64,000 bases of DNA from JBBECE01 sp964574935 (GCA_964574935.1 CAZNOZ010000010.1:9014-73013), one strand, 5' to 3'. Shown: positions 51,094-59,460, counted from the stretch's first letter. Notes: generated by a model from the sequence alone, not told the origin. Numbers and translations are program-made.

Positions 51094-51166
51094 TCGCGGC
51101 GGCCGCGACGGCGCTCCGGCACCGGCACGATATCTCCCAGGCGAGCGCGGATCGGGGTGCCGGCGG

Positions 51167-51901
51167 TCACACCGACGCGAACAGGGCCACCCCCCATCGC
51201 ATGCGTCGCGGATATCCGCCGGGCAGGCTCATGGTAAGCCCGTGCCTTGCCGCCGCAGCTTCCAGATCGCGCGGGCCGACGTCCCAGTTCAGCGCCTCGC
51301 GGCGGCGGCCGGGATCGCGATAGCGGGTGCGAATGACGAGCCGGGCCCCCGGCGCCCCCGTAAGCTGCGTGACGGCGTCGAAGAAGGCGTCGTAGTCCAC
51401 CGGGGCAAGGTGGTTCACCACCGCGTTGCACACCACCCAGCCAGGCGCCATGTCTCCGACGCGCTTCAGAACATCGGGTCCGATCGCCTCGAGCAGCGGC
51501 CGCTTGGCCCGTTGATCGGCACCGAGCAGCGCTTCGGCCGCCGCAACGATCTGCGTGTCGAGGTCCAGACCCACGAATCGTCCGGCATCAAGGTAGTCGA
51601 TCAGATGCCGGCCCACGCGCAGCGTTCCGCAGCCGTAGTCGACCACGACGTCCCCGCGCTCGATGCCGAGGTCGATGAACTCGGCCGCGATGCGTTCCCC
51701 CATGCGCGCCGAATGGTCGCTGATCTTGCGGCCGATCGTTTTCTGAGCTGCGTCCCGCGCGATGACGGAAACCATCCGCTCGGCGAAGTAGTGGCCGTAG
51801 GTCGCCTCCGGATGGCGCGCCTTCCAATCGTCGGCGGCGCGCCTGCGACGCTTTTGTTCGCCCGACAGAAGGCCCACGGCCTGTCGAATCCGATTGAGCA
51901 T
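51167..51901 (-). CDS. SAM-dependent methyltransferase
   Basis: A 244-residue class I methyltransferase. Motif I is VVDYGCGTLRVGRHLIDYL, followed by VGLDLDTQIV (acidic end of strand 2) and PGWVVCNAVVNHLAPVDYD. An N-terminal helical region (about 70 residues, rich in Arg/Lys) precedes the Rossmann fold. Start ATG 51901 is used; the frame opens 12 codons earlier at TTG 51937. Small-molecule acceptor unknown. It lies beside the membrane methyltransferase on the same strand, which starts 63 nt upstream. Confidence 0.82.
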   Translation of the reverse strand: MLNRIRQAVGLLSGEQKRRRRAADDWKARHPEATYGHYFAERMVSVIARDAAQKTIGRKISDHSARMGERIAAEFIDLGIERGDVVVDYGCGTLRVGRHLIDYLDAGRFVGLDLDTQIVAAAEALLGADQRAKRPLLEAIGPDVLKRVGDMAPGWVVCNAVVNHLAPVDYDAFFDAVTQLTGAPGARLVIRTRYRDPGRRREALNWDVGPRDLEAAAARHGLTMSLPGGYPRRMRWGVALFASV

Positions 51902-51964
51902 ATCGGCGGTATAGCCTGCCCCCGCGACCCGGTCCAACGCCTCACGGCGGGACCGGCACCGTGG

Positions 51965-52663
51965 TCAGCCGTAGATCCGCCGCATGTCCGGCTTTTCGAC
52001 GGTGAAATAGTGCACCCAGATATAGGCGTGGCTGAATGCGGCGGCGACAAGCCCGGCCGTCGACTGCAAGGCCAGGCCGGGGATCCAAAGCGCGCCGATG
52101 CCGAACACGTACATGCCGTTGCTCGTGAACTTGAATATCCCCTCCCTGACAAGCGGCCAGTCGCGCGCCGCGTCCGGATCGAAATGGTCGATGCCGAAGG
52201 CGCGCCGGAAACCGAAATAGGTCCTGACCGAATAGAACAGGTACGCCGCCGGCACCGCGACAACCGCCGCCAGCACATACCCGATCCAGGGCTCGAGCCC
52301 GAGCGATCCTCGGTTGGCGATGGCGAGCAGCGTAATCAGCACGAAGCGGGCACCGAACAGCACCGCGAAAACCGCCGCGAAGAACCCGAATGCGCGTTCG
52401 GTGCCGCCGAACCACCCCGTGAGCCGCTTGCCGTGCAATTCGAGCCGCCAGGCGATCACGACAAACAGCTGATGAATGACCGTGTCGGCCAGCACGAGCA
52501 CAAACCACACGAGCGTCGACACGCCGAACAGCGCTCCTTCCATGGCGCCTTCGATGCGCGCCGCCCAGATCGCCAGCACCAACAGCGCCGCCAGAAGCAG
52601 CGCGTGCGCCAACTGCCCCTCGAACATCGGCGAACCGGCCGAAGGGGTCTTGTTTTCGTTCAT
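51965..52663 (-). CDS. Membrane methyltransferase, phospholipid/isoprenylcysteine methyltransferase-like
   Basis: A 232-residue integral membrane protein with about six helices. The C-terminal part resembles the PEMT/ICMT superfamily: YFGFRRAFGIDHFDPD, EGIFKFTSNGMYVFGIGAL, HAYIWVHYFTVEKPDMRRIY. Family members methylate phospholipid head groups or prenylcysteines with SAM in the membrane. The usual SAM-binding region (HPxY..) is replaced by FTSNGMY, so the activity is uncertain. ATG 52663 is used. Confidence 0.65.
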   Translation of the reverse strand: MNENKTPSAGSPMFEGQLAHALLLAALLVLAIWAARIEGAMEGALFGVSTLVWFVLVLADTVIHQLFVVIAWRLELHGKRLTGWFGGTERAFGFFAAVFAVLFGARFVLITLLAIANRGSLGLEPWIGYVLAAVVAVPAAYLFYSVRTYFGFRRAFGIDHFDPDAARDWPLVREGIFKFTSNGMYVFGIGALWIPGLALQSTAGLVAAAFSHAYIWVHYFTVEKPDMRRIYG

Positions 52664-52756
52664 GCTCGCTGAGCCTCAAGTCGAGAAGATGCGCCGCGTC
52701 CCCGGAAACACGATCCCGAACCACCGTTAGCAAACCGCCGCGCGATGGTCCAACCG

Positions 52757-52778
52757 GGCACCCGGCATCGAGGGTGCC
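52757..52778. terminator. Hairpin between the membrane methyltransferase and kinase genes
   Basis: GGCACCC (52757-52763) and GGGTGCC (52772-52778) form a perfect 7-bp stem with an 8-nt loop in the 191-bp gap after the kinase gene. No U-tract is present on either strand, so the terminator role is tentative. Confidence 0.35.
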
Positions 52779-52854
52779 GAATCCCGAATCCGGTGCGCCG
52801 AGGAAGGCCGCCCTCGCCCCCTGCAGGGTGAACGCCGGCAAAAGTCGATTGCGC

Positions 52855-54213
52855 TCAGTCGCTTGGCGGCGCATCGCGATTCGGCAGGACCACGCGGACC
52901 CTCAGACCCGGGGCCGCGTCCGACATTTCGAGGCGGCCGCCATAGGCCTCCACGATGTCCGAAACGATGGCCAGGCCGAGCCCGGTTCCGCTCCCGCCGC
53001 TGTCGAGCCGCACGCCACGCGACGTCACTGCCTCACGGTCGGCGTCGGCGATACCCGGGCCGTCGTCGGTCACGATGATGGCGGTTTCGGTCTGTTTCTT
53101 CCCGGCCGTCAGGGCAACTCTTGAAGGCGCGAAGCGCACGGCGTTCTCGATCAGATTGCCGAGGATCTCGGAAAGATCCCCTTCGTCGATGGGCGCGTCG
53201 AAGTCCGGGTCGATATCGACCGCAAATTCCAGCATTTCGCCACGCGGTGTCCGGGCCGCGACGGAGACGACGCCCTGGGCGACCTCCGCCACCCTGCAGC
53301 GCGCTCCGCCGTAGACGCCCGGCGCCAGTCGGGCCCGGGCGAGCTCGCGTTCGACATGCCGACGGATGGCTGCCGTACTGCGTTCGATGTCGTCCGCCAA
53401 CTTGCTCTCGCCGCGCTGGCGAAGCGCCCGTATGTCCGCGGAGAGCACCTGCAGGGGCGTGTTCAGCCCGTGCGCCAGATCGGTGGCCCGCGTGCGGGCC
53501 CGTGCCAGGGCCTTTTCCTGGGCGTCGAGCAGGCGATTGATCTCCGCCGCCAGCGGCTGAACCTCCTGCGGCGCCTGGGCGTCGAGCCGCGTCGAGTTTC
53601 GGGCGATGACCCCGCGCACCGCCCGGCGCAGGCTCTCAAGAGGCGCCAGCCCCACGGTGATCTGCACGAAATTGGCGGCGATCAGCGCCACCGCAAGCAC
53701 CAGCAGGGCGGGCGTCAGCTCGCCGACGAACTCCGACAGCGCGTTCTCGATGGTGCGGTGATCTTCCGCGACAACCGCCCGAAAAGACGCGCCGTTCGCT
53801 TCGGTGATGACACGATCGACCGCGAACAGCAGGGCGCCGTCGGGACCCGTGACCTCGCGGGAGTGCATGGCCCCGTCGACTTCCGCGTCCGCCGGCAGGT
53901 CGAGCCGACTGTCCCACAACGAACGGGACCGGACCACGCCACCGCCGGTCACATCCTCCACCTGCCAGTACAATCCCGACAGCGGTCTGTTGAAGCGCGG
54001 ATCCGCGGGTCCCGTACCGACGCGCAAGTCGCCGTCGACAATTCTCGTCGCCCCGATCAGTAGCGACAAATGCGCGCCGAGTTCGGTTTCCACCCGGCGC
54101 TCGACGTGCCGCTCGAACAAAAAGCCGAGCCCGACGCCGGCGATCGCCAGGGCCGCCAGGATCGAAATCGCCGCCGCCGCCCACAGACGAAAGCGCAGGG
54201 AGCGGCCGCTCAT
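52855..54213 (-). CDS. Sensor histidine kinase (PhoQ-like), module 2
   Basis: A 452-residue kinase with the same length and layout as the module 1 kinase. Helix 1 is at about 10-32, the periplasmic domain has SGLYWQVEDVTGGG and RSRSLWDSRLDL, and helix 2 is at about 166-186. The H-box is TDLAHGLNTPLQVL with His248, where module 1 has GLKTPL. N-box LIENAVRF, G1 TDDGPGIAD and G2 GSGTGLGLAIVSD are present. It overlaps the regulator stop by 4 nt. The two kinases share the FxSGLYWQ sensor motif, so they likely descend from one duplication and sense related signals. Confidence 0.92.
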   Translation of the reverse strand: MSGRSLRFRLWAAAAISILAALAIAGVGLGFLFERHVERRVETELGAHLSLLIGATRIVDGDLRVGTGPADPRFNRPLSGLYWQVEDVTGGGVVRSRSLWDSRLDLPADAEVDGAMHSREVTGPDGALLFAVDRVITEANGASFRAVVAEDHRTIENALSEFVGELTPALLVLAVALIAANFVQITVGLAPLESLRRAVRGVIARNSTRLDAQAPQEVQPLAAEINRLLDAQEKALARARTRATDLAHGLNTPLQVLSADIRALRQRGESKLADDIERSTAAIRRHVERELARARLAPGVYGGARCRVAEVAQGVVSVAARTPRGEMLEFAVDIDPDFDAPIDEGDLSEILGNLIENAVRFAPSRVALTAGKKQTETAIIVTDDGPGIADADREAVTSRGVRLDSGGSGTGLGLAIVSDIVEAYGGRLEMSDAAPGLRVRVVLPNRDAPPSD

Positions 54214-54875
54214 GCGCCGTCGGCCGGCACGCTGTAGCCGAAGCCGCGCCGCGTTTCGATGGCGTCGGCTCCGAGCTTGCGGCGCAATCGGGCGATGATG
54301 ACCTCAATGGCATTGGGATCGCGGTCATTGCCCGACCCGTAGAGGTGTTCGGCGAGTTCGGTGGGCGCGACCACCTCGCCGGCGTGATGCAACAGGAAAG
54401 CCAAAAGCCGATATTCCAAAGGCGAAAGCCGCACCAGCGTGCCATCGAGCGTCACCCGCATCTGGCGGGTATCCAGCGTGATCGGACCCGAGGACAGCAC
54501 CGGCGCCGCGTGCCCGGCCGAGCGGCGCAACAGCGCCCGCAGCCGTGCGACGAGCTCTTCCATCTCAAAGGGCTTGGGCAGATAGTCGTCGGCGCCAGCG
54601 TTGATACCTTCGACACGTTCCGTCCACACGCCGCGGGCGGTCAGAATGATGACCGGAACCCGTTGCCCGGCCGCGCGCCAGCGCCGCAGGACGGTCAATC
54701 CGTCGAGCTTCGGCAGGCCCAGATCGAGCACCACTGCATCGTAGGTCTCCGTGTCGCCCTTGAACCAGGCGTCCTCGCCATCGGCGGCGATATCCACTGC
54801 CATGCCGGCGGCGCCGAGCACCGCCGCGATGTCGGCGGCAATGCGCGGCTCGTCTTCGACAACAAGGACCTTCAT
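54210..54875 (-). CDS. OmpR/PhoP-family response regulator, module 2
   Basis: A 221-residue regulator, the same length as its counterpart at 13202. Receiver with EDEPR, Asp51 (VVLDLGLP), Thr79 and Lys101 (KPFEMEELVAR). Winged-helix effector domain with LSPLEYRLLAFLLHH, VEVIIARLRRKLGADAIETR-like recognition helix and GFGYSVPA at the end. The longer frame to 55124 is only chance: ATG 54875 overlaps the PepSY stop (ATGA). Confidence 0.92.
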   Translation of the reverse strand: MKVLVVEDEPRIAADIAAVLGAAGMAVDIAADGEDAWFKGDTETYDAVVLDLGLPKLDGLTVLRRWRAAGQRVPVIILTARGVWTERVEGINAGADDYLPKPFEMEELVARLRALLRRSAGHAAPVLSSGPITLDTRQMRVTLDGTLVRLSPLEYRLLAFLLHHAGEVVAPTELAEHLYGSGNDRDPNAIEVIIARLRRKLGADAIETRRGFGYSVPADGA

Positions 54876-55189
54876 TCCCCCTCGCCGTCGCTGCTCATCA
54901 CGTCTCCCGCGCTCGCGTCGACGTCCACCACGGCACGGTGGCCGTCCGACGAGACGACCTGGAACCGGTATACCCAGCTTCCGTCGACCTGGACCAGGCT
55001 CACCGCGACGATTTCGCCGGGCACTTGCACGGTGACGGCCCGCAATATGTCGGCAAGCCCGAGAATATCGCCGTGCTCGTGGAGTTCCCAGGCGCGGTCG
55101 TGGTCGTCGTCGGCGAACGCGCACGACGGCAACCCCAGCGCTCCCGTCGCCAGGCAGATCCCCAGAGCTGCTTTGATGAAACCGGTCAT
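54872..55189 (-). CDS. Secreted PepSY-type protein of two-component module 2
   Basis: A 105-residue exported protein. The signal peptide ends at CAFA, and the mature part DDDHDRAWELHEHGDIL then forms one PepSY-like domain (LADILRAVTVQVPGEIVAV; WVYRFQVVSSDGHRAVVDVD). It lacks the long spacer of the module 1 protein. The order PepSY-RR-HK is the same. ATG 55189 is used; GTG 55207 is also possible. The promoter region carries an 11-bp direct repeat. A role in tuning the kinase from the periplasm is likely but not shown. Confidence 0.72.
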   Translation of the reverse strand: MTGFIKAALGICLATGALGLPSCAFADDDHDRAWELHEHGDILGLADILRAVTVQVPGEIVAVSLVQVDGSWVYRFQVVSSDGHRAVVDVDASAGDVMSSDGEGE

Positions 55190-55213
55190 TTGCGCGCCAT
55201 TTCGCACGGGCCA

Positions 55214-55231
55214 GCTTTCATTTCGCTTTCA
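55214..55231 (-). promoter_or_regulatory. 11-bp direct repeat upstream of PepSY/RR/HK module 2
   Basis: Read on the minus strand: TGAAAGC-N4-TGAAAGC, period 11 bp, 25 bp before the PepSY ATG and 89 bp before the divergent secreted-protein gene. Same position and period as the repeat at 12680-12700, but a different sequence. A binding site for the module 2 regulator is likely. Confidence 0.5.
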
Positions 55232-55320
55232 CATCCCCACAGGGGGCCGCAAGGCGGCTTCGACTAGAGCGGTTGCCGGCGCGGCCAATTCAGGTCGGGT
55301 TGAACCAAGGAGCATATCTG

Positions 55321-55623
55321 ATGCGCAAGACAATGTTGGTACTGATGGGCGCGGGCGGACTGGCGCTGGCCGCCGCGATGGCCCTGCCGGCCCTGGCCGA
55401 GTCGGGCGATGGACTCGCCGGGGTCGAGGAAGGCTGTGAGGCGGCGCCCGTGGACCCGGCGCAGTTCGACGTCGAGTCCCTCCCCGCGCAGCCGGGCGAC
55501 GGCTCGAATTCCCTCACCGCCGCCGCCGGCCCCTGCGGCGACGTGGGGGGTCTTTATGCCCAAGAGGACGGCGAGGACGGCGAGGACGGCTACGAAAGCC
55601 ACGAGGGCATCGGCGACGACTGA
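55321..55623 (+). CDS. Small acidic secreted protein
   Basis: A 100-residue protein with a clear signal peptide (MRKTMLVLMGAGGLALAAAM then PALAES). The mature part is acidic, holds two Cys (EEGCEAAP and AGPCGDVG), and ends in an Asp/Glu/Gly tail with repeats (EDGEDGEDGYESHEGIGDD), a possible cation-binding region. AAGGAG lies 8 nt upstream of ATG 55321. No family recognised. It is divergent from the module 2 PepSY gene, so it is a likely target of that two-component system; module 1 has an unrelated secreted protein in the same position. Confidence 0.7.
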   Translation: MRKTMLVLMGAGGLALAAAMALPALAESGDGLAGVEEGCEAAPVDPAQFDVESLPAQPGDGSNSLTAAAGPCGDVGGLYAQEDGEDGEDGYESHEGIGDD

Positions 55624-55765
55624 GGCAACCCGACCGGAGGCGGCGCGAGGTCGATCGACCCCGGGCCGCTTTCGGCCAGCGCCGCGCCATGCGGCCGGGC
55701 CCCGGTCCACTCATGCCCCATGCCGCCCGGGCTCGGGCGATGGCACGCACCCGCGCCAACCAACG

Positions 55766-57013
55766 TCAAAGAGTCCGTTCGGCGAGCTCGCGAAACGCCG
55801 CCGGAACCGAGCGCGGCGCGCCGACCGACGCCGAACCATAGCCGATCGCCTGCCGCCCGAACCGTTCGCGAACGGCGTCCATGGCGCGATCCGCCAGCCA
55901 CCGCGCCGCGCCTTTCCGGCTGCCGGGCAGGCGCTGGTCGCCGTCCAGCCCGAGCTCAAGCTGCAGTTGCAGCGCCTGGTGCCTTTCCAGGTGCGACACC
56001 GAAATCCCCAACAACGAAACGCTCGTCTCGTCGGGATGATCCGCCAGGGCCGCCAGCACCAATTCCTCGGCAATTTCCGCCAGGATACCGGTTGCCGAAA
56101 TCCCGGACGGCACAGTCAGCGAGCGGGTGATTGAGCTGAGGTCCGCGAACCGCACCCGCACTGTCACCGTCCGGCCCGCGAAACTCTTCGCCCGCAACCG
56201 CGAAGCCACCCTGTCGGCCAGAAAACGAATTGTCGGACGAAGCGTCGTCGCATCGGCGGCCCGTCGCCCCAGCGCCGATTGTGCGCCGACCGACCGCGCG
56301 CGGTGGCGGGTGTGCACGCTTCTCGGATCGCGATTCCACGCCAATGCGCCCAGCTTGTCTCCGATCGCCTGCCCCAGCAGGCGCTCCAGCGAGCCACCCG
56401 GCATGTTTGCCAACTGACCGATCGTGATCACCCCCGCGTCGGCCAGCCGGGCCTTGGTGACCGGCCCCACGCCCCACATCAGCTCCACCGGCAGGGGATG
56501 AAGAAACTCGAGTTCGCGCTCAGGATCCACGACGACCAGGCCGTCGGGCTTGGCCACCTGCGAAGCGATCTTCGCCAGGTGTTTTGTGCGCGCGACGCCC
56601 ACCGAGATCGGAAGACCCAACTCGTCGCGCACCCGGCGCCGGACGCACGCCGCGATTGTCCCCGGCGGGCCAAACAGATGCTCGGTGCCCGACACGTCGG
56701 CGAACGCCTCGTCGATCGAGATCCGCTCGACACTCGGGGTGAATTCGCCCAATACGCCGATCGCGGCGTCCCCCAACCGCCGATAGGCGCTGAAATGGCC
56801 GCTCACGAAGCGCAGCTCCGGGCACAACTGAAGCGCCCGGCGCCCCGCCATTCCGCCGCGCACGCCGAACGCCCTTGCCTCGTACGAGGCGGCGAGCACC
56901 ACCCCGCCCCCGACCGCGATCGGCTGGCCGAGCAGCGAAGGGTCCAGCAACTGCTCGACCGACGCGTAGAAGGCGTCGAGGTCCGCGTGCAGGATGTTGG
57001 CGTCACCAATCAT
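55766..57013 (-). CDS. dinB: DNA polymerase IV (Y-family)
   Basis: A 415-residue translesion polymerase. The catalytic acids are Asp11 (HADLDAFYASVEQLLDP) and Asp101/Glu102 (ERISIDEAFADVSGTEHLF). The helix-hairpin-helix region (VELMWGVGPVTKARLADAG) and the little-finger domain (SFAGRTVTVRVRFADLSS) follow. ATG 57013 was chosen; an earlier start (57100) would add 29 residues without homology. It copies past damaged bases; the SOS box could not be identified with confidence. It is on its own on this strand. Confidence 0.9.
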   Translation of the reverse strand: MIGDANILHADLDAFYASVEQLLDPSLLGQPIAVGGGVVLAASYEARAFGVRGGMAGRRALQLCPELRFVSGHFSAYRRLGDAAIGVLGEFTPSVERISIDEAFADVSGTEHLFGPPGTIAACVRRRVRDELGLPISVGVARTKHLAKIASQVAKPDGLVVVDPERELEFLHPLPVELMWGVGPVTKARLADAGVITIGQLANMPGGSLERLLGQAIGDKLGALAWNRDPRSVHTRHRARSVGAQSALGRRAADATTLRPTIRFLADRVASRLRAKSFAGRTVTVRVRFADLSSITRSLTVPSGISATGILAEIAEELVLAALADHPDETSVSLLGISVSHLERHQALQLQLELGLDGDQRLPGSRKGAARWLADRAMDAVRERFGRQAIGYGSASVGAPRSVPAAFRELAERTL

Positions 57014-57148
57014 GTTGTCGGCAACCTCGCCCGGCGTCACACTGAGGGCGATCCACGGTAGCGATTCCCCACCGGACCGGCAAGAACATACCATGAACAC
57101 GCAGGACGGCGACCGTCAGAGCCGCGCGTTGGCGAAGGGAGCGGACCA

Positions 57149-57541
57149 TTGAGTGTCTTCACCGAGTTTCACCAGTTCTCGAAGGTGCAGGGGACCGAAA
57201 TCACCTACATCCTGGATGCGCCCTTGATCTGGGAGGTCGGCAAGAAGGGGTCGGGCTGGCGCAAGATCGTCCCCGGCGGCACGACGTTCGACATTTCCGT
57301 GCCCCGCATCTTCCGCTGGTACCTCAGCCCGCATGACCGAGCGGTGCTTCCCTGCGCGGCCCTGCACGACCAGCTGCTCATCGGGGACTTCGATCGGCCG
57401 TTCGCCTCGGCCGAATTCAGACGGGCGGTATTGGCCAGAGGCGCGTCCGGGTTCCGCGGCTGGGTCTTGTTCTGGGCGACCCTGGTGTGGACGGTGGCGA
57501 CCCGCACAACCGGACGGGACGTCTGGAAGAAGCGGCGCTGA
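57149..57541 (+). CDS. DUF1353 family protein (phage-type)
   Basis: A 130-residue protein starting at TTG 57149, with GGGAG (57137-57141) 7 nt upstream. The DUF1353 pattern is seen in YILDAPLIWEVGKKGSGWRK, IVPGGTTFDISVPRIFRWYL and CAALHDQLLIGDFDRPFASA (HD pair). The C-terminus has one hydrophobic helix (FRGWVLFWATLVWTVA) and a basic end. Such proteins occur mostly in phage structural modules and in gene transfer agents. No other phage genes were seen nearby, so it may be a relic or a domesticated gene. Confidence 0.7.
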   Translation: MSVFTEFHQFSKVQGTEITYILDAPLIWEVGKKGSGWRKIVPGGTTFDISVPRIFRWYLSPHDRAVLPCAALHDQLLIGDFDRPFASAEFRRAVLARGASGFRGWVLFWATLVWTVATRTTGRDVWKKRR

Positions 57542-57669
57542 GGGCTGAATTGGCGCCACCGGACGAGCCCGCACCACCTCAACGCGGGCAGCAAACGCCG
57601 GTATGGTCGCAGCCCGGGACTGTGCCATTGGCCGCTGCCTTCAAGGCGCGGTCAACAAGGGAGGGCGAG

Positions 57670-58383
57670 ATGGCCGAACGAGACGGCGACGATGGCGTTC
57701 CACGCCCGGCGGGATCCGCTTCGCGAGATCCTGGCCATGGGCAGGAAATCGACCCTTCGCTCAACGGCCCTCTGATCGTCACCAATGTCGAACGTCTCAC
57801 CGATTCGAGGGGCGAGGAGCTGCCGACCACCCCTTCGATGGAGCTGTGCCGCTGCGGGGGATCGAAGACCAAGCCCTTCTGCGATGGCTCCCACGCAAAA
57901 CGCGGCTTCACCGGCGAACGCGACGCCCCAGGCACGCCGGACGCCGTCGCCGACTACCCCGGCGCCGAGATCACGGTGCATTTCAACGATCTGCAATGCT
58001 CCGCTGCCGGGGAATGTGCCCGGGGACTGCCCTCGGTGTTCCGTGATCGCGACATTGTGCGCATTGTCTTGAGGAAACCCTGGGTCCAGCCGGACCGCGA
58101 CAACGTCGAGCGGATTGTCGAGGTTATCCGCCGATGTCCCTCGGGCGCGCTGCGCTACACACGCGGGGGCGAAAACGGTCCCGACCATTCCGAACCGCCG
58201 GGCATTCGCATCCGCCGCAACGGTCCCTACGAGGTGACCGGACACATTCCATTGCGCACCGGGTCCTGGCCGGAAGGGGCGACGCGCCAGATTTATGCGC
58301 TGTGCCGCTGCGGCGCCTCGAAGAACAAGCCCTTCTGCGACGGCTCGCATCTGCGGGTGCGATTCAGGGACGAGAAAAACTAG
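57670..58383 (+). CDS. Double CDGSH iron-sulfur protein with central ferredoxin-like domain
   Basis: A 237-residue protein with two CDGSH-type 2Fe-2S domains, CRCGGSKTKPFCDGSH (Cys60, Cys62, Cys71, His75) and CRCGASKNKPFCDGSH (Cys212, Cys214, Cys223, His227). Between them is a divergent 4Fe-4S mono-cluster domain (HFNDLQCSAAGECARGLPSV; EVIRRCPSGALRYTR). No signal peptide. The three-cysteine-one-histidine ligation gives redox-active, pH-sensitive clusters. The start ATG 57670 has GGGAGGGCGAG before it. The role is probably electron transfer or Fe-S handling; no partner is visible. Confidence 0.88.
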   Translation: MAERDGDDGVPRPAGSASRDPGHGQEIDPSLNGPLIVTNVERLTDSRGEELPTTPSMELCRCGGSKTKPFCDGSHAKRGFTGERDAPGTPDAVADYPGAEITVHFNDLQCSAAGECARGLPSVFRDRDIVRIVLRKPWVQPDRDNVERIVEVIRRCPSGALRYTRGGENGPDHSEPPGIRIRRNGPYEVTGHIPLRTGSWPEGATRQIYALCRCGASKNKPFCDGSHLRVRFRDEKN

Positions 58384-58466
58384 GAAGGCTCGGCGCGCGC
58401 TGAACGGAGGCCGATTCAACGCCCGCGCCACCCCCGTCCGCTCACTACGGCACCCTGCGAAATATA

Positions 58467-58567
58467 GGCTCCCCACGCGCCCGGCCAGACGGAACAAGGC
58501 CGGTGTCGCGGATCAGGAAAAATGAGCGAGCCGAAGACGTCAGCCGTGTCGGCTCCCCACGCGCCCG
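58467..58567. repeat. Pair of 17-bp direct repeats flanking 67 bp
   Basis: GGCTCCCCACGCGCCCG occurs at 58467-58483 and 58551-58567, within the 189-bp gap after the CDGSH gene. The copies are identical. The gap has no ORF. It may be a scar of a small insertion or part of a dispersed intergenic repeat. Confidence 0.5.
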
Positions 58568-58572
58568 TTCGG

Positions 58573-59127
58573 TCAGCCGCCGTAGAGCGGATAAAGAAAG
58601 TCGTCCGACACGTAGCCGTTGATGCCGTTTAGGTCGATCCAACACCAGCCGCTGGCGCAGCTCAGCACGTCGAAGACCTGCCCTGGCGTGATCTTCGTCA
58701 CAACCGCGTATTCCACCCCGGGTCCAGCGCGCACATTCAGCGCACTGGCCGAAATGGTGGACTTGAAGGGCGTCGGCGGCAGCACGGCAGGTGGCTGCGA
58801 AACCGCTGTTTGCAGGCACTGGGCAAGATAGTTGTCGTGCGCCTGCTGCTTGCGCTCCTGCCAAAGCGCGCTGCCCACGACAAGACCGCCGGCCCCGCCG
58901 AGCAATATTCCCCGGCCGGGTTTGCCCCCGGTCAGCCCGGAGAATATGCCGCCCGCGATTGCCCCGCCGGTCGCGCCTCTGGCCGCCCCGCCGCCGGTTG
59001 GAAATTGCGACTCGGCGTATTGCTCGGCCTGTTGCTCACACTCGTAGGGCGTCAGCGCCGCCGCCGTGGTCGGAGCCATGGCGAGCAACCCGCCGAAAAC
59101 TGCCGCTGTGGTCGCCAGAAGCTTCAT
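58573..59127 (-). CDS. Secreted glycine-zipper / SH3-domain protein
   Basis: A 184-residue exported protein. Signal peptide MKLLATTAAVFGGLLAM..TTAAA, then ECEQQAEQYAESQFP and a Gly/Ala-rich zipper (TGGGAARGATGGAIAGGIF; GRGILLGGAGGLVVGSALW) of the kind found in membrane-associated 'glycine zipper' proteins. The C-terminus is a bacterial SH3 (SH3_3) domain: TISASALNVRAGPGVEYAVV and VFDVLSCASGWCWIDLNGIN. GGAGCG lies before ATG 59127. It likely binds the cell wall or the outer membrane. It stands beside the tRNA fragment but shows normal composition. Confidence 0.82.
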   Translation of the reverse strand: MKLLATTAAVFGGLLAMAPTTAAALTPYECEQQAEQYAESQFPTGGGAARGATGGAIAGGIFSGLTGGKPGRGILLGGAGGLVVGSALWQERKQQAHDNYLAQCLQTAVSQPPAVLPPTPFKSTISASALNVRAGPGVEYAVVTKITPGQVFDVLSCASGWCWIDLNGINGYVSDDFLYPLYGG

Positions 59128-59316
59128 TTGCCAGCGCTCCGTTCGTGGAATCATCGGACCAGACAAGGCAGTGTATCCAACGCACTCCATCCCTGCAATC
59201 AGCGGGCGTTCCCGAACATTCTCCCCTGGCGGCTAGCGGCACCGAGATGGCGCTCCCGAAACGGCAAAAGGGCCGCGAAGGCGCTCTTGTTTCAGCGCTC
59301 TGGGGCGCCCGAGATT

Positions 59317-59460
59317 TGGAGCGGGCGATGGNNNNNNNNNNNNNNNNNNNNNNNNNNNNNNNNNNNNNNNNNNNNNNNNNNNNNNNNNNNNNNNNNNNNN
59401 NNNNNNNNNNNNNNNNNNNNNNNNNNNNNNNATTCGAACCCACGACCCCAACCATGGCAA
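59317..59460 (-). pseudogene. 3' half of tRNA-Gly (GCC), interrupted by a 100-N gap
   Basis: On the minus strand, right of the gap is TTGCCAT-GGTTG-GGGTC-GTGGG-TTCGAAT, which is the anticodon loop, 3' anticodon stem, variable loop and T-arm of alphaproteobacterial tRNA-Gly. Left of the gap is CCATCGCCCGCTCCA, the rest of the T-stem, the 3' acceptor strand, discriminator U and encoded CCA. Only one base (C) is needed to join them. To the right of 59460 the sequence no longer matches: no D-arm or 5' acceptor strand. So the visible part is a 3' half, as left by tRNA-targeting integrases, unless the gap hides a full copy. Confidence 0.7.
59332..59431. other. Assembly gap (100 N)
   Basis: One hundred consecutive N, a placeholder length. 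The gap lies inside tRNA-Gly sequence, so a repeated tRNA or attachment site probably caused the break. The rest of 59128-59685 has no gene that I can see; on the right of the gap are only short repeats of CCGGAGTGCT (near 59491 and 59590). Confidence 0.99.

Noticed and set aside
51116..51163. CCGGCACC / GGTGCCGG as terminator between epimerase and methyltransferase genes
   Set aside because: The loop is 32 nt and there is no U-tract, so it is a poor terminator.
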